64,000 bases of DNA from Austropuccinia psidii (Eukaryota; Basidiomycota; Pucciniomycetes; Pucciniales; Sphaerophragmiaceae), in contig JALGQZ010000013.1 of NCBI GenBank assembly GCA_023105745.1, positions 26,894,105 through 26,958,104 of the forward strand, in the 5' to 3' direction. The translations under genes and the position numbers were made by a program. Positions 45,693-58,079 of the stretch are shown one piece after another. Under the pieces are notes generated by a model that saw only the letters and a program-made list of their open reading frames with translations, ran no database searches and had not been told where the DNA came from. Within the stretch, counting starts at the first letter, position 1, and each line of letters begins with the position of its first letter.

Positions 45693-46336
45693 TTCTGATA
45701 TTTTAATCTGGCCTCCTCCTTCTTTTCCAATTCTATCATTTTTCTGGCCATCTGAAAAACATTTTCCATGGCATCCTGTTGGATTTTTGGAATCCTGTAT
45801 CCCTGGCTGTAGCCTTTCCTTTTCCCTTGTTTGGAGCTTGTGTCTGCTTTTTCATGTTGGAATTTCTGCTTCTGGCCACTGGGGCTGTTTTTGGCACTTG
45901 CTTGGGTGGTGGAGGGTTCTTTTTCCTCCATTCTAGTGATAAGAGAATCATGTTTTTCTTCTCCATCAATGGATGCTATTCATTGAGCAATTTGCACATA
46001 TTGGGATGGTCCAGGAATTTTTTCACAGTCACGTAAGAATTCATGCAGTTCTTCCACAGATCTGCAAGGATCTGGTACTCCTTGTACTGCAGGGCATTGT
46101 TGTAAGATTTGTTGCTGGCCTTGTATATGTCCACTGAGGCTTCTTGTGGTGGTGTCAGCTCCTTGTGAAGGTAAAATGGTATTATCAGCATCAGAATGAC
46201 CTATTTTAGTTGTTTGGAAGTCATCAACTGACCCTTTTCCTTCTGTACCTGGCTGTCTTCTTCCATAATCACATCTATTACCTTTCTGGGACCTGCTTGA
46301 GGGGTTATAGCTGGCTCCTGATCTAGTTGAAGGCAT
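45689..46336 (-). pseudogene. gag ORF1 of element C
   Basis: ATG at 46336 (MPSTRSGASYNPS) matches the start in B. The conserved protein text then lies in the frame of 46191-45976 (KELTPPQEASVDIYKASNK, ALQYKEYQILADLWKNCMNS). There is a TAG at 45976 and the text goes on in 45969-45736 (MEKKNMILLSLEWRKKNPP, Pro/Lys-rich). It then changes to the frame of 45931-45689 for the helical tail DAMENVFQMARKMIELEKKE. The terminal TGA overlaps the ATG of ORF2 as ATGA. At least two frame changes and one stop break it. It has no enzymatic motif. Confidence 0.68.
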
Positions 46337-46369
46337 ATTTTATGATTAAAAAGCCTTAAAATAGTATTT

Positions 46370-46573
46370 TTACATCAAAAACCTACTATTGGCCAAATTT
46401 TTAGCTTTCTGAAGGGTATTACTTATATCCAAGTTAATCAATTCAGAAGATATTGGTTCAGGTTGGTTATTTTGAGCCACAATAAGAGTACTATTATGGT
46501 CTAAATTAACAGTACTGGCAGGAATAATGCTGGTGACTGTTGAGGGTGTTTCAATGTTTTCTTGTCTTACCAC
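46370..46573 (-). pseudogene. Small leader ORF of element C
   Basis: Homologue of 13030-13248 in element B. It reads VVRQENIETPSTVTSIIPAS, then NSTLIVAQNNQPEP and NTLQKAKNLANSRF, 68 codons with the stop; the first codon is GTG where B has ATG. It has no internal stop. It lies between primer-binding site and gag. Third-position differences to B dominate, so it was translated in the family's past. No known domain. Confidence 0.6.
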
Positions 46574-46790
46574 GTTTTCAGACACTAAAATTAATGAAAA
46601 AGCCAATTCATTAAGTAGAAAAAAGGTTATTTCAAAAAAAGAAATAAAAATATAAGCCTCACTTATAATATGAAAAAATTATTTTTTATGGGTTTTTTGA
46701 ATTATAAGTATTTTTTATATGTTTTTTAAATTTTTCAATATAAGAAAAATTTTTAAAAAAAAGTAAAACAATATGTCACAGGTAAAAGAT

Positions 46791-46806
46791 CATGGCTGGG
46801 ACCCCA
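46791..46806 (-). other. Primer-binding site of element C
   Basis: TGGGGTCCCAGCCATG on the minus strand, two bases after the 5' LTR end. The primer tRNA would end in ...GGGACCCCA; its identity is not assigned. Confidence 0.6.
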
Positions 46807-47423
46807 AATTTAAGGTGTGGATATGAAAATTTGATTCAAAATCAAGTACTTTTCCTGTCCTCAAAATTTGTATAAGGTAAAGATCAATTAAAAATAGTAA
46901 GAAATATTATTTTTAAGAGAAAACACGCCTATTTTATTGTTTATAACTTTATTAGTATAAAAAAATAATATTATAAAGATTTATTGTTTTACCAACAATA
47001 AATATTTATCCAAAAATACTCTACAAGAGATATTTAAGGCTACAAAAGAAATTTCTTCAACAGCAATTTCAATTGGAATTAATTGAGAAAAGAGCTTCAA
47101 GCAATTGATTTAAGAACAAAGTCTTTAAAAAGAATTTTAGAGAGAAAAAATGCCCAAAAGTGACCAGAGTGAATTTGGAAACAAAGTGACAAAGTTAACA
47201 GTGATGAAAGATGCTTTAATTCACTTTTGGGGTGGTTCAGGGGTAAAAATGATTATAAGAGTTACAGACAATGATTACAATAATTTTTTCACGTGGTTAA
47301 AAGGTTTAAAATGATTTTAAAAAGGTGATTGGAATCTTTTATTGATTGGTTTAACAGTGTTTAAACTAATTATAAATGGTAAAGATTCTAACATGAAGAG
47401 AAAGGTGGGGCAAAGAAGACATT

Positions 47424-47431
47424 CTTTTATA
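47424..47431 (-). promoter_or_regulatory. Candidate TATA box of C 5' LTR
   Basis: TATAAAAG on the minus strand, followed by the same pyrimidine-rich stretch as in the 3' LTR. It would drive transcription of the element. Confidence 0.5.
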
Positions 47432-47760
47432 GCCATCAATTTTCTTACTCCAAAAGTAAAATTTACTCTTGTCAGTCGTGAAAATCAGTCTGACAACAGA
47501 AAAGCCAATTATGGCATTATTGAACCCTGATTTAGACCAAAAAAGGGCTGGTTTAAGCCATTTTTAACCATTTTAGACCCTTAAATCAGCCATTACTATA
47601 GCAATACCTAGTCTATAGCCTTCAAAACACGTCAGAATGTGTGTAAGAGGCGTAGAAACCAGTTAAAATTGTCTTTTTTAACATTTTTTTAACTTAAGGG
47701 TAGTTTTACCCTCTTGGCAACAGTTAAACCTGCCGTGGTTGGTATCAAAACCTCATCATC

Positions 47761-47789
47761 AATTGAGTCACAGACCCTGTGACTCAATT
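47761..47789. promoter_or_regulatory. bZIP-like palindrome, C 5' LTR
   Basis: 13-bp perfect arms with centre ACC on the plus strand. In the LTR that would act as promoter it lies about 330 bp upstream of the TATA box. Confidence 0.58.
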
Positions 47790-48618
47790 CCAGGCCAAAA
47801 GTAATGAATGTTTGCATGAATTTTGACATCTCATGTCTGTCAGCAAGGATTTTGGGGGTCTGGCTCCCCCTTAGAGCTAGAGTTCTTCCCCCCCCCCCAT
47901 TTTAATCTTTCCAATTTATTTTTTCCTTTAATTCTTCATCATGTATTATACTTGTAATTTACATATGCAATTCAATTGAATTGTACAGTACAATACAGTA
48001 ATAATTGATACCTCATATGTAAATCAAAGTTTACTTATGTAATACACACACACATTTTTACATTTCAATTGAATTCAATTGAAAATACTTCAATTCCTCA
48101 TAACTTCTAAACTAAACACAACACAAAAATTGATTTTTAACACCACATGTGGTATAAATTAACTTAAAGGTTTGAGGATTTTCAATTTTTGTATTGAAAA
48201 TACTAAAAACTTAATTTAAGCTTATCTATAGTTGAGTTGCAGAAATTTCATCCAGAGGTGACCCCACTTTATCTTTATGAGGAATCCAATTGTGTGATAA
48301 TTTCTTTATGTTTATTTATTGGATAAAAAGTTATAATATATTTTTCATAACTTTTTACCAAAAATATTTTAATTTCACAATTTTTATTAAGAATTCATTT
48401 TTACTTAATTTTTACAAGTAAAAATATAATTTCATAATTTCAAATTTTATTGAAATTTTATTTTTAAATTATGATTAAATTTTGATTTTTAAATATAAAT
48501 TTGTATTTATATTTCAATTTTTTTTTTATAATATAAATAAATTTATTTTATTTATATTTGTATCTTAATTTATTATTTGTGGTCTTTTGGGTATATGAAA
48601 ATACCTTTAAGGCTCACA

Positions 48619-49683
48619 CTTCCGTTGCTACATGCATCTTGGTGCCATTGGCTGCATACAAGGATTTTTTGGTTGATTTTGTGCTTAGAAAAAGATATTC
48701 CTTTGGTGCCATGGCATTTGAGAAGCCTCTGTCCAAGACAGGGGAGTTTGAAAGAAGAGACACATGATTACAGACAGCCAAAGCAGAGGATGTTTCATGA
48801 TTAAATTGGCGTTTGTGATAGGCATCAAACGTTTCTGGAAACAACTGAAAGCAATTGGACTCAGAGTGTGGAGCAAGGTGATTGTGCTTTCCTTTCTGAA
48901 ATAGCTGTTTCTTTGGCTTTTTAGTAGCTTTTAGAGCCACACCTAGCTCTTTGTTGGTGTAAGTTCTTTGAAGAATGTCTAATTCTACTTCTTTGAAGAC
49001 TTCCTCAACAGTGGGTATTTTAGTGGAAACCTTGATTGAATGAAATACAGCAGTTGACACATGTCTGTATGATTCAGGGAGCATTCAAAGCACATAGAAG
49101 GCTAGTACTTGAGGCATGACATCACCAGTGAATAGGTTTGGAGAGAGAGAGAAAAGAAGTTTCAAAGTAGAGCGAAATAAGGAGATAGATTCAGAAAGTC
49201 CTGAGGAAGAAGAATGGAATTTTATGCTAAGAATTTTACCAAGATGAGAGGCAACGTTTTCAGCAGAAGTAGAGGCATAATGTTCTTTTATAGAACACCA
49301 CAGTTTGGAAGGATCTTTGCTGTCTTCAGATACAAATTTGTCATAATTTTCATAATCAAGAAGTCCAACAATGAAGTAGAAAACAGTTTGCTTCTGTTTT
49401 GGATCCTCATTGTCAATTTTACCTGGGTTAAGGAGATGCTCTTGGTTCCTCATTCCCAAGGAGGCTAAAATACTCCTTTGCCAGGAGATAAAGTTCGAGG
49501 AGTTTAGTTTTTCAAGATTTTTGATCTCCGAGAGAGTTGTGTAGGAGTTTGATGAGTCGTTCATGTTGCAGAATGACCCAGGAGTAGAATCAGATATTTT
49601 AAGTCTTTGAGACAAATGTATTAAGTTTTTAATTGACTGATCCAGTTCTTGAGCTGTATTATTGGAGCGCTGGGCCCATAACC
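48619..49683 (-). pseudogene. gag and protease start of Copia element E
   Basis: 49615-49085 is gag of the Copia type: FISWQRSILASLGMRNQEHL, KLWCSIKEHYASTSAENVAS and so on. An in-frame TGA at 49085 is followed directly by the same frame (MLPESYRHVSTAVFHS); the likely original codon is CGA. A knuckle remnant survives (HSESNCFQLFPETFDAYHKR). The protease active site reads LDRGFSNAM; the family norm is LDSGAxNHM, so Asp is kept and Ser and Ala are changed. The frame ends at TKMHVATE, where element C is inserted. The open frame reaches upstream to the primer-binding site without an ATG in that frame. Confidence 0.8.
49670..49683 (-). other. Primer-binding site of E (half initiator tRNA-Met type)
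   Basis: GGTTATGGGCCCAG on the minus strand, adjoining the 5' LTR. It has the same 14 bases as element D. Confidence 0.8.
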
Positions 49684-49940
49684 TGAAAGATGCTCAAATG
49701 ATGTAAAGGTCAGGAAAACAGTAATGAGAAGATTTAGAAAATATGAGTAGCTGGATGAGGGGCAGCTACACATGTTTTCAACAGGCTTTAAATAGTAATT
49801 ACAATGTAGATAGCACCGTGATCTTAAGAGATCAGTGCATGATCATCGATAGCAATATGTTCTAAGTAATTAAGTTTAATAAAAGTAACTATGTGAAAAC
49901 AAGGATTTCTAGTGACAACGTAAATTATATATAATTAACA
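49684..49940 (-). repeat. 5' LTR of Copia element E
   Basis: 257 bp, TGTTAATTATATATAATT... to ...GCATCTTTCA on the minus strand; right flank ATAAG. A TATTTAAAG-like box lies about 110 bp before its end. Confidence 0.88.
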
Positions 49941-49945
49941 ATAAG

Positions 49946-52900
49946 AAGAACCACTTCAAATATTAAGTGCTCTATAGCTAATTTGATGAATAATATTCCC
50001 TTCAAATATAAAAGTGAAATCCAAATATAATACTCAAAATTATTGAACTAAAGAAGAGTCAGATTTTTGATTCAGTAAGATTTGTGTTTTGTTTTTAATT
50101 TATTTATCAATAAATACAGGAAATTTATCTGTTTTATAATTTATCCACATAAATCTGAATTGAAATATCTTTGAGTCAAATTTCTAAGGAATAAAGATTT
50201 ATTGTTGATATTTGATGAAGCATCTGTTCAAAAAACCATAAAACATTAATTTTCTCCAGAAGATATCTTCTAAATCAAGCATCTTGAAAAATTGGGTACA
50301 AGTAATTTCAATTGATTTTGTTTAAGCCCTAAATATGAAATGAAGCTATTAGATCGATAATTTGAAAGAAAATATAGCTTCAAAGTAGTTTAGGAATTAA
50401 TCTATAGCATATAAACCAATTTTGTTTTCTGGGCAAAGGCTCAATATACTTTCAAATTCTCATTATCCCAAAAAAAATATTTGGTTCAATTGAATTCAAC
50501 AGTTACTAATATTTTAAATAAATAAATAAAATCTTTTACTTATGATTCAGAATATAAATTATCACTTGAATAATCACTATTCTATAAGTATCTTAAAAGT
50601 TGAATCAAAAAATTAAAACAAATAGAAATAAATTTAGTTCTTTTTCAACAAAGCTAATAGAAAAGTAAAAGGAAATTCGCTTCAATTATTGATCTTAATT
50701 TAAACAAAATTTACAAATACATTGTCTTTTTTCATTAATTAAGGACTACCGGATGCTCCTATTTGCGTTAAATAAGCTTAAATATCAGCTCTTTGAAGAA
50801 AATTACTCAATTTTTAGCTTAAATCTAGAAATTTGGAAGACAGGCCTCAGAACAGCCCATCCTTTTGTTTCTTAATAATTTTTACAATAAAAGAAATAAT
50901 GTATTCTGAAAGGCTTAAAAAATGAAAATGCATGCATATTATATGATTCAATTTATTAAATTTCCTTTCATTCTTTCAAGAAACTAGTAGAAATTGAAAT
51001 TTTGAAACAACATATCTAGCAGAAAACTCATTTTTTAGCTCTCCCTTCATTTTGCAACCTTAAAATAAAACAAAAAATTCAATTACATAAAGAAATGTTT
51101 CTGAATTAAAATTCAGTTTCAAAAATTTGATAAAAGAAGAATTAGTTCAGTATCTCTCCTTTTAATGAAGAAACAACAGAATTTACTTTGTTCTATTTTC
51201 ATATTTTGAGAAATATGATTTTCTTTTATCAAATTAAAAAGTATGACAGTTTTTATTGAGTCTTATGTCTCAGTTAAGGAAGGTACCATTCAAATATTTC
51301 TACTTAATTTATTATATATTTTGATGAGAAATCAAGTAATCGAATAAAAAATGAATATTTATCGCAGAAAAGAAACATACACTTAAATTTCAGAAACACA
51401 AAAAAGCAAATCAAGATTTTCTATTTTCTTTTTTCCCATAAACATATTTCTCATGATAAGATTTAAGCACAATAAAATGCTACTTCTCTTTTTTCAAATG
51501 AAAAACCCTCTTAAGATAACTAAACATCAGAAAGCTCATATATTTTCTTTTGTACAAAATTTCTGAAATAATTCTTAAAGTGAAATCCAGAATCTTGGTT
51601 CTCAATAAATCATTATTAAGAATTCTAATTCAGTTTTTTCACCATTTATTCTTATTTTATTTTATTTAATTTAATTTTATTTTAAGATACTGAATGGAGT
51701 TTTTAATTAAGATCATTTTTTTCATGAAATAAACAAAAGAATTATTCATAAATTTGGTTATTTGAAGGGTAAAATTGTGAAAATTTGGAAATCAATATCC
51801 TTCTCAAAACTATTCTTGAAGCTTCTTGATTGAGCTCAAATTCATTATTTATCTTAGATGAAAACTTATTTTTATGAAAATAAACATCAATTTCAATTAA
51901 TTTTAAACCTGTTTTACAAGTATACTATCCTATTTGAGAAAGAAATTAAATTTTTAATTTATCAAAATTTCATAACAAACTGTACATAAAAATACCAATT
52001 TTGACCACTTTCAAAAGCTTAAAACATTAATACTAAGATTCCTCAAACCTCTCAGAACCCACATTAAGAAATAGGGAGTTTTGGTGTGAGCCCCTAATAA
52101 TAAAACCCGGATCTTTTAAATCACAAAACCATATTTTTCAACTCTGACCCCCTGGAATTCAATATTTCAAATTTCAAACCTAACTTTTCAAAGGCTCCCT
52201 CAATCCTAATGTTGAAAAATATTGCTTTTTAAATTTTTCATCCACAAATAAATCATTTCAAATTTTTATCTTATTGTCCAAATCTCATTTTCACTTTATC
52301 AGATGAGAAGTTTCTTCCCATCTTTTAAGCTCAATTATTTCACTTTTCCTTAAACAAAAAATTCCCTGATAAAGAGTATCCCAATCAGAGCCCCCTCAAA
52401 AACCAACACCATCACCAGCATCTTCAAATTTTACAAAGTATGATTCTTTGTGTATAATAAATTGGCTCAATCTTAAAGAATATTTTGAATAATGCTTTGG
52501 GACTAGTGGATCAACCTTAGCTGGAAGGAAACCACTAAGAAAGTGGAGTGACTTTTAACTAATGGTCATTGAGTTGAATAAGAAGTCCCAAAGCTTTCTG
52601 AACCTTATCTCAGAAAGAATTTTAAACAGACATCGTACTTATAAGGAAAAGTACCTAACAGCCAAGAAATATGAAAACTTCAAAGGTTCAGGTATTACTT
52701 ATTAATATGAAAAAAGGAATCAAAAAAATGTCTTATAAATGACAAAAAGGTTTGCCCATGCTTTAATAAAAATGAATATCTTCTTTGGCTATAAGCCAAA
52801 CATCACTCCAACTGTAATTTATAATTCTCAAAGTGTGGAATAAATCACAAATATTGAAGAGAAAATCAATCCTTCCTTAGAGGTTGAAAAAACTTCAGGG

Positions 52901-55900
52901 AAACATTTTAAAGATCTTCAATACAACCTACCATTCAAAGTGCAAAGATTTTTTGAATATTGACTGGTACAAATTCAATAACAATTATCTATCAAAAGGT
53001 TACTATTTAATCAAATATTTGGTTAATAATAGTTTAATAAAGTGGAAATAGAACCATCAAAAGATAAAAAATGGTGTTCAAAATACATCCTTAATGAGGT
53101 AAGTAGAAGTATAAAAAGTACCATTCATTTTTTCTTACCGTGATATAAACGCTTATTGGAATTATATGAATGTAGTAGGTAAATAATTACTTACATGATT
53201 TGAATTAATTGCTTATTTAGTTTTCCATAGGCCATGAATCTATAAAAAATGCACAATTAAAATTTAATCAAGAGAAATAAGAATAGCTATCAAATCTGGG
53301 ACAATAAAATCAGTTAAAGAGATGAAGTTTGATTTCTAATGTGACAAAAATACAATTTAATGACAATAATTGTAAGAGAAGAAATTGGAAAAAGACTTGG
53401 CATTGGAAGAATAGAAACAGAATTCGCACGTTGAATTAAAAAAGTTTAAATTCAAAAATTAATTAGAAATTCAATAAAATAAACACCAGATGTATCTTAT
53501 TATTTCAGAAATAGGCTCATCAACACCATCTTTCAAGGTGGAAAAGATCTTTTCTTTAATAAATATGTTATATGTGAAATCAGTTTGGATGAGTGTTTCT
53601 TTAAATATATTGATGTTTTTTCAAATGAAAGTTCTTTTGTTTGAAATTCCCTTTAATTCTCTATTAACCACAAAAAATGACTTAAGCTTTATGTTTACTT
53701 CCAGCTAATTTTCTTAATTTAAATCAACTTTCATGATTCATTCTTAAATTAATTCATTCATAAGATCATACTGATTTTCCTCATTTTTATTTTTAAATGT
53801 AGAAAAGAATTACAATCATATTTGCTCTTTTTTTTGTTTTCTAGTGTAGAAGTGGTTTTTAATTCTATCTTTTCTGATTTCATGGGTCTGACTGGCCTAG
53901 TTTAAGTATATTATGAGTAATTAGTAGATGAAATTATTGAATAATATTAATTACTTGAACAAAAAATATACACATAATTCTTATAATTAAAATAACAACC
54001 TTTTTCCCATTTCTCTAGTAGTATTTTGTAGAGCAATATCAAATATTGTTTTTATTATTTATTGATTGTATTGTTCTATTAGATGGAAGTTAAATGGACT
54101 CTTCCATCATTAAAGCTCAAAACTATTGAAGCAATACATTTTGAATTATTTGAGGTTTGGATAAAATGACAATATCAATAAAATAATCAATAATATCGAT
54201 GAATTCAATATTCATATTGAACTCAAGGACAAATCCAATTAATTTTGAAGTTAAAATTTTTAAATTTGATTTTGATGAGAAATAAATAAATCCAGAGAGA
54301 TTTAAGATATACAATGATGAAACTTAATGAAAATCCAATTGCTTAAAAAAGATCAGGATGAAAAAAAATACTAAACCAGTGCAAAACAATGCTATTTCCT
54401 TGAATTATTTCCATAATTATCTTATTTTAGTCTTATTATTTTTAATTTAACATCTCTTGGGTGATTTTGCAAAAGTGTTTTTTTGAAGGAATCGTAATTT
54501 GAATTCAGTTTGTTTCAATGTTTTAATAATTACTTTGGTACTTCAATATATTACATACCTGTGTGTTTGAAAATTACAAAATTTTGTAGTTTTTTTATTT
54601 TGTAAATATCTATAGAGATTTTTATAAATGCATGATAGAAATAAAGATTAACCGTACTTTATAATAAAATCTTTTTGCTTCAATTTTTCAGCCTCAGGCA
54701 CCGAAATCCCTGTCCAAATTTCTTATTTTTTGATCATCTTACTCAAATTTCTCTTTTTCAACTCTAATTTAACTATTAAGTTTGTTTTTGAATTTGATAT
54801 TCATGTAAAATAATCTTCTTTTTTTATTTCATCCTAGGATTTACTTTTAAATATTCATTTTATTTCAAAAAAACCAAAAAAAAAAATATTTATTTATCAG
54901 TTCAGTTTTTTTTAAATTAATAATAATGGTTTCTTCATCAATCCATCAATCTATAGCACCAATCCGCTAGTCCATCCAGCCATGCACCTTGTGATATAAC
55001 TACTAATAGCGTCCTGAATTCATTGCTAAATGAACTTTTAATTTATTCAGAGATTTGTTATCAATGGATTGTGAGTCAATTAGAACTTTGTTCATGATTT
55101 ATTCAGAAGGCTGATCTTACTATCTCCAGATACTTGAATGACCTTTGTTAAATTTTTTTCATTCTTTTTTTTGAAATAATATAATTTCAAAATAAATCCT
55201 TTGGATATAAACTTTTACTAACACTTCCTTTTTTTATTTTTTTTCATTATTTAGGGGTGAAATCTAGGCTTTTATTATGTTTGAGTATATTTTTATTTAG
55301 GATGATTTCTGCTATTAAGCTTCCATCTAGTATGAAATGAAACTCCCTTCCTTTGAATGTCTCATCAATCTCACCCAATGATTGAATGGTAACAACAACA
55401 CCAATTTCAGTTCATTATGAGAAGACTTATCATTATTAATCCTCCCATTCTAGAGAATATAGGAGAGCCATTGAGATTATGACTTGATCATTAAGCTATC
55501 ATAAGTTCGTATATAGAAAATAAACATAATCTTCAATTGATCCAATTAGATTCAAAAAGTCACAAAGCTAATGGTTAACATTACAACCAAAAAATTCCCA
55601 TTTTCATCTTTACTTATTATCTTATCAAAATCAAAATAAGAACTTTCCAGTATTTTTTTATGAAATTCATTCATTCAATAATGGTTTTTTAATAAGATAT
55701 TCAACAACTGATAATATAATTGAATCAATTTTCTGATTGAAGACAAGATATTACCAAACATAATCACCTGCTTGGTTGAATCATTCAAGGTGAGGGTATT
55801 TAGAGAAGCCTTTGTATTCTGGAAAATAAGCTGGTTTTTATGCAAGAAAAAGTTGATTAATATATCCCAAAACTGAAAAATATAGGATAAATTGGAATAA

Positions 55901-57234
55901 ATTAAAGTATTATGATTTATTAATTTATTAAATAACTAACTACTTATAAAAGTATGAATCAAATAATAATCAAATCATAATGAAACAAGATATCTCATCA
56001 AATTATAGTAAATCCGGATGTTTCAGAAAACAATCATATTTTGTCGAAACTTGCTCAAATCTCATTATAACAAATGATGGATTTTACAATAAACCTCATA
56101 TTTATCAAGATTATATTGGCACTTGTGCTTATTATATATTTACTTTCATTGGGAGAGATCATTTCAATACTATTTTCTTTCCTTTTCATCTAACTCGTCA
56201 TGGCCTTTTTTTCCTGAACTCAATTTTCAATTGGATTCTTCTAGGCAAACAGGAATAACTCTGATACCTTCGAAAACCTTTTAAATAATAAATCATACAT
56301 AAAATACACCAACTCATCTCAACAAGAGTAATTATTTTACTCATTTTGATATTTCTTCTAAAGATAAGAGGAAATTTTATAGCTTAGGTAGACAATTTTT
56401 GAAATTATCATCATCTCAAGTAAAAGAGGAAATATACTATCAATGAAGTAGAAACCAAAAAGAGAAAGGAATATTTAAGAATAAAAAAAGCTTAATAATT
56501 TATTCAGCATTATTTTTATTGATGTACACTCACTATTATAGTGTTGTCATAATCAATTACTTATTTTAACTTTTGATTTTGATTTTTTTTGTGATGAAGC
56601 TATTTTTTTAAGCTCAATCTACTATGAATATGTATATCTTTTCACTTCATCAATATTTCATAATAATGAGTGATTATTTGATGTCAAATTTTTCACCCAA
56701 CATAATGAGAAAGTCTCTCCAGAGAGATGTTACATTTTCTTTATAATATGATTCATTTTCCCTTATACCATTATAATTTCAAATACTTAATTTGTTTCCT
56801 CATATCCAAACTCACATCCAACACTAAATTTTCATGTCAACCTTTCAACTCTGGGGGGGCATAATTCCCAGAAATATAAACCCATTGGCCGCAAATCTGG
56901 GTAAAAAAATTATATAATATTAAATAGACAACTACCTAATCCACAAACCCCCAAACCTCATGTGGGATGAAAATCTAATTACACATTTCCCTTAGGGAAT
57001 AACCCCAACCTTTCAAAAAAAGATGCATTTTCTATGTGAACTCCGTCTCTCCAAGGCAAATGTTAATTAAACGATTACCTTGAGGTTTGGCTTAATTCCC
57101 TTTTTATTCTTGACAATAAATTATGAGCATAAATAAGCTGTATCCGGAAGTAGATATTTATCCTTCAAGTAACAATTTTTAGAAAATATTTAAATATTCA
57201 TATTCTGATAGAAGCTCAATTCATGGAGCGAGCC
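49946..57234. other. Long AT-rich interval without a supported gene
   Basis: No ORF above about 92 codons and none recognisable. No LTR pair, RNA gene or tandem array. Poly-A/T runs are frequent. 52020-52440 and 56790-57060 are somewhat richer in CCC/GGG words, and 56850 has a G7 run, but no element could be defined. Confidence 0.6.
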
Positions 57235-57340
57235 AGTCAGCATGAAAAAAAAGCTACCCCTGCCAGCAGGAGTAGCAGTTCCAACCTGCTTTCAACCTTA
57301 GTCTTAACCTTAGTTTGAATCCTGAAATATTTTTTCAGAT
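57235..57340 (-). repeat. Hairpin-core repeat, copy 2
   Basis: Hairpin at 57253-57276 with arms GCTACCCCTGC / GCAGGAGTAGC (10 of 11 pairs). On the minus strand the preceding AAGCAGGTTGGAACTGCTAC matches the copy at 22600. About 150 bp upstream on that strand is TTATATATGAGGAG near 57435, a possible promoter, so this may be part of an LTR. Confidence 0.55.
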
Positions 57341-58079
57341 ACTTTCAGCCACAGATTTGGACATCCAGAATGTTTCTCAATTAAAATAGAATATTATGTA
57401 TTGTACATTATCTTTGTTTGTCTCCTCATATATAAAAGCCCACTAAGCATTAATTAAAGATTCCTTTGAATTAATCTCCTTTCCAAGAGAAAAAAAAACT
57501 TCTCTCATCAATATCTGTGGAGAGTATTTACATGAATTCCATTTCCCTTGCCAATTGAAATAATCAACTCACTTCACATGCACTCACCATTAAAAAAAAT
57601 TAATTTTCAACATTTTTGGAATTTCAAACTGAAACATATAAAATGGACATTTTAAATAAACAAGACATTTTGCAGCAAAATATTCTGCCATATTATTTTT
57701 CTCTATTATCTCACATAGTTTGAATACCTTTGAAAAGTTATGACTTAATTTTGAAATATTTTCTTCATAGCTACATACCTTTCTTGCATATTGATTATTA
57801 ATATCACATATTTATGTTGAAAAATTGCTTCTGGAAGTATTTGAAGCTTAATTTATAGCTATTGAGTTTTGTAACTGAAGAGGATTATTCTTACTTTTGA
57901 CATTTTTATTCTTATTTTGATAATTAAAAGTATTCATTTCTATCTATTATCACAAATTCATCAGATTTTTTTCAATTCACTAAACTTTATGTGTCAGTCA
58001 TTCAAATTAATAACCTTGAAAAGACTCTTAGCGTTTTCTCAATTCAGGAATTTATAATAAGGATGACTTTTTAAATAAT

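Larger units (their letters stand above)
38625..48618 (-). mobile_element. Full-length Ty3/Gypsy chromodomain retrotransposon C, nested in E (inactive)
   Basis: LTRs 46809-48618 (5') and 38625-40403 (3') with inverted ends TGTGAG...CTTACA. Flanks CTTCT (38620-38624) and CTTCC (48619-48623) match at four of five bases. Domains in order on the minus strand: primer-binding site, leader ORF, gag, protease (DPGA), RT, RNase H, integrase, chromodomain, polypurine tract. This is the better preserved of the two family members. Element E coding sequence continues on both sides, which proves the nesting. Confidence 0.92.
46809..48618 (-). repeat. 5' LTR of element C
   Basis: About 1810 bp. It has TATAAAAG at 47424-47431, a palindrome at 47761-47789 and an 11-base poly-G tract at 47888-47898. 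By eye about 7-8 % of positions differ from the 3' LTR in a 330-bp stretch that I compared. Confidence 0.88.
34672..49940 (-). mobile_element. Ty1/Copia retrotransposon E, interrupted twice (inactive)
   Basis: Two 257-bp LTRs (34672-34928 and 49684-49940) with TG...CA ends and identical flanks ATAAG at 34667-34671 and 49941-49945. Read on the minus strand: primer-binding site, gag, protease (interrupted by Gypsy element C at 38625-48618), pre-integrase, integrase, reverse transcriptase, RNase H (interrupted by a 574-bp insert at 35382-35955). Without the inserts it is about 4.7 kb, normal for Copia. It belongs to a different subfamily from D. Confidence 0.9.

Noticed and set aside
40442..46036. 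Plus-strand ORFs of 60-141 codons across element C
   Set aside because: Antisense to gag-pol, which has clear motifs on the minus strand.
55980..56258. 92-codon plus-strand ORF
   Set aside because: No homology recognised, no context, length within chance for the interval.
49946..57234. Possible host gene with short exons
   Set aside because: I could not find any run of exon-like, motif-bearing ORFs with consistent splice sites; the interval is too AT-rich to call by eye.
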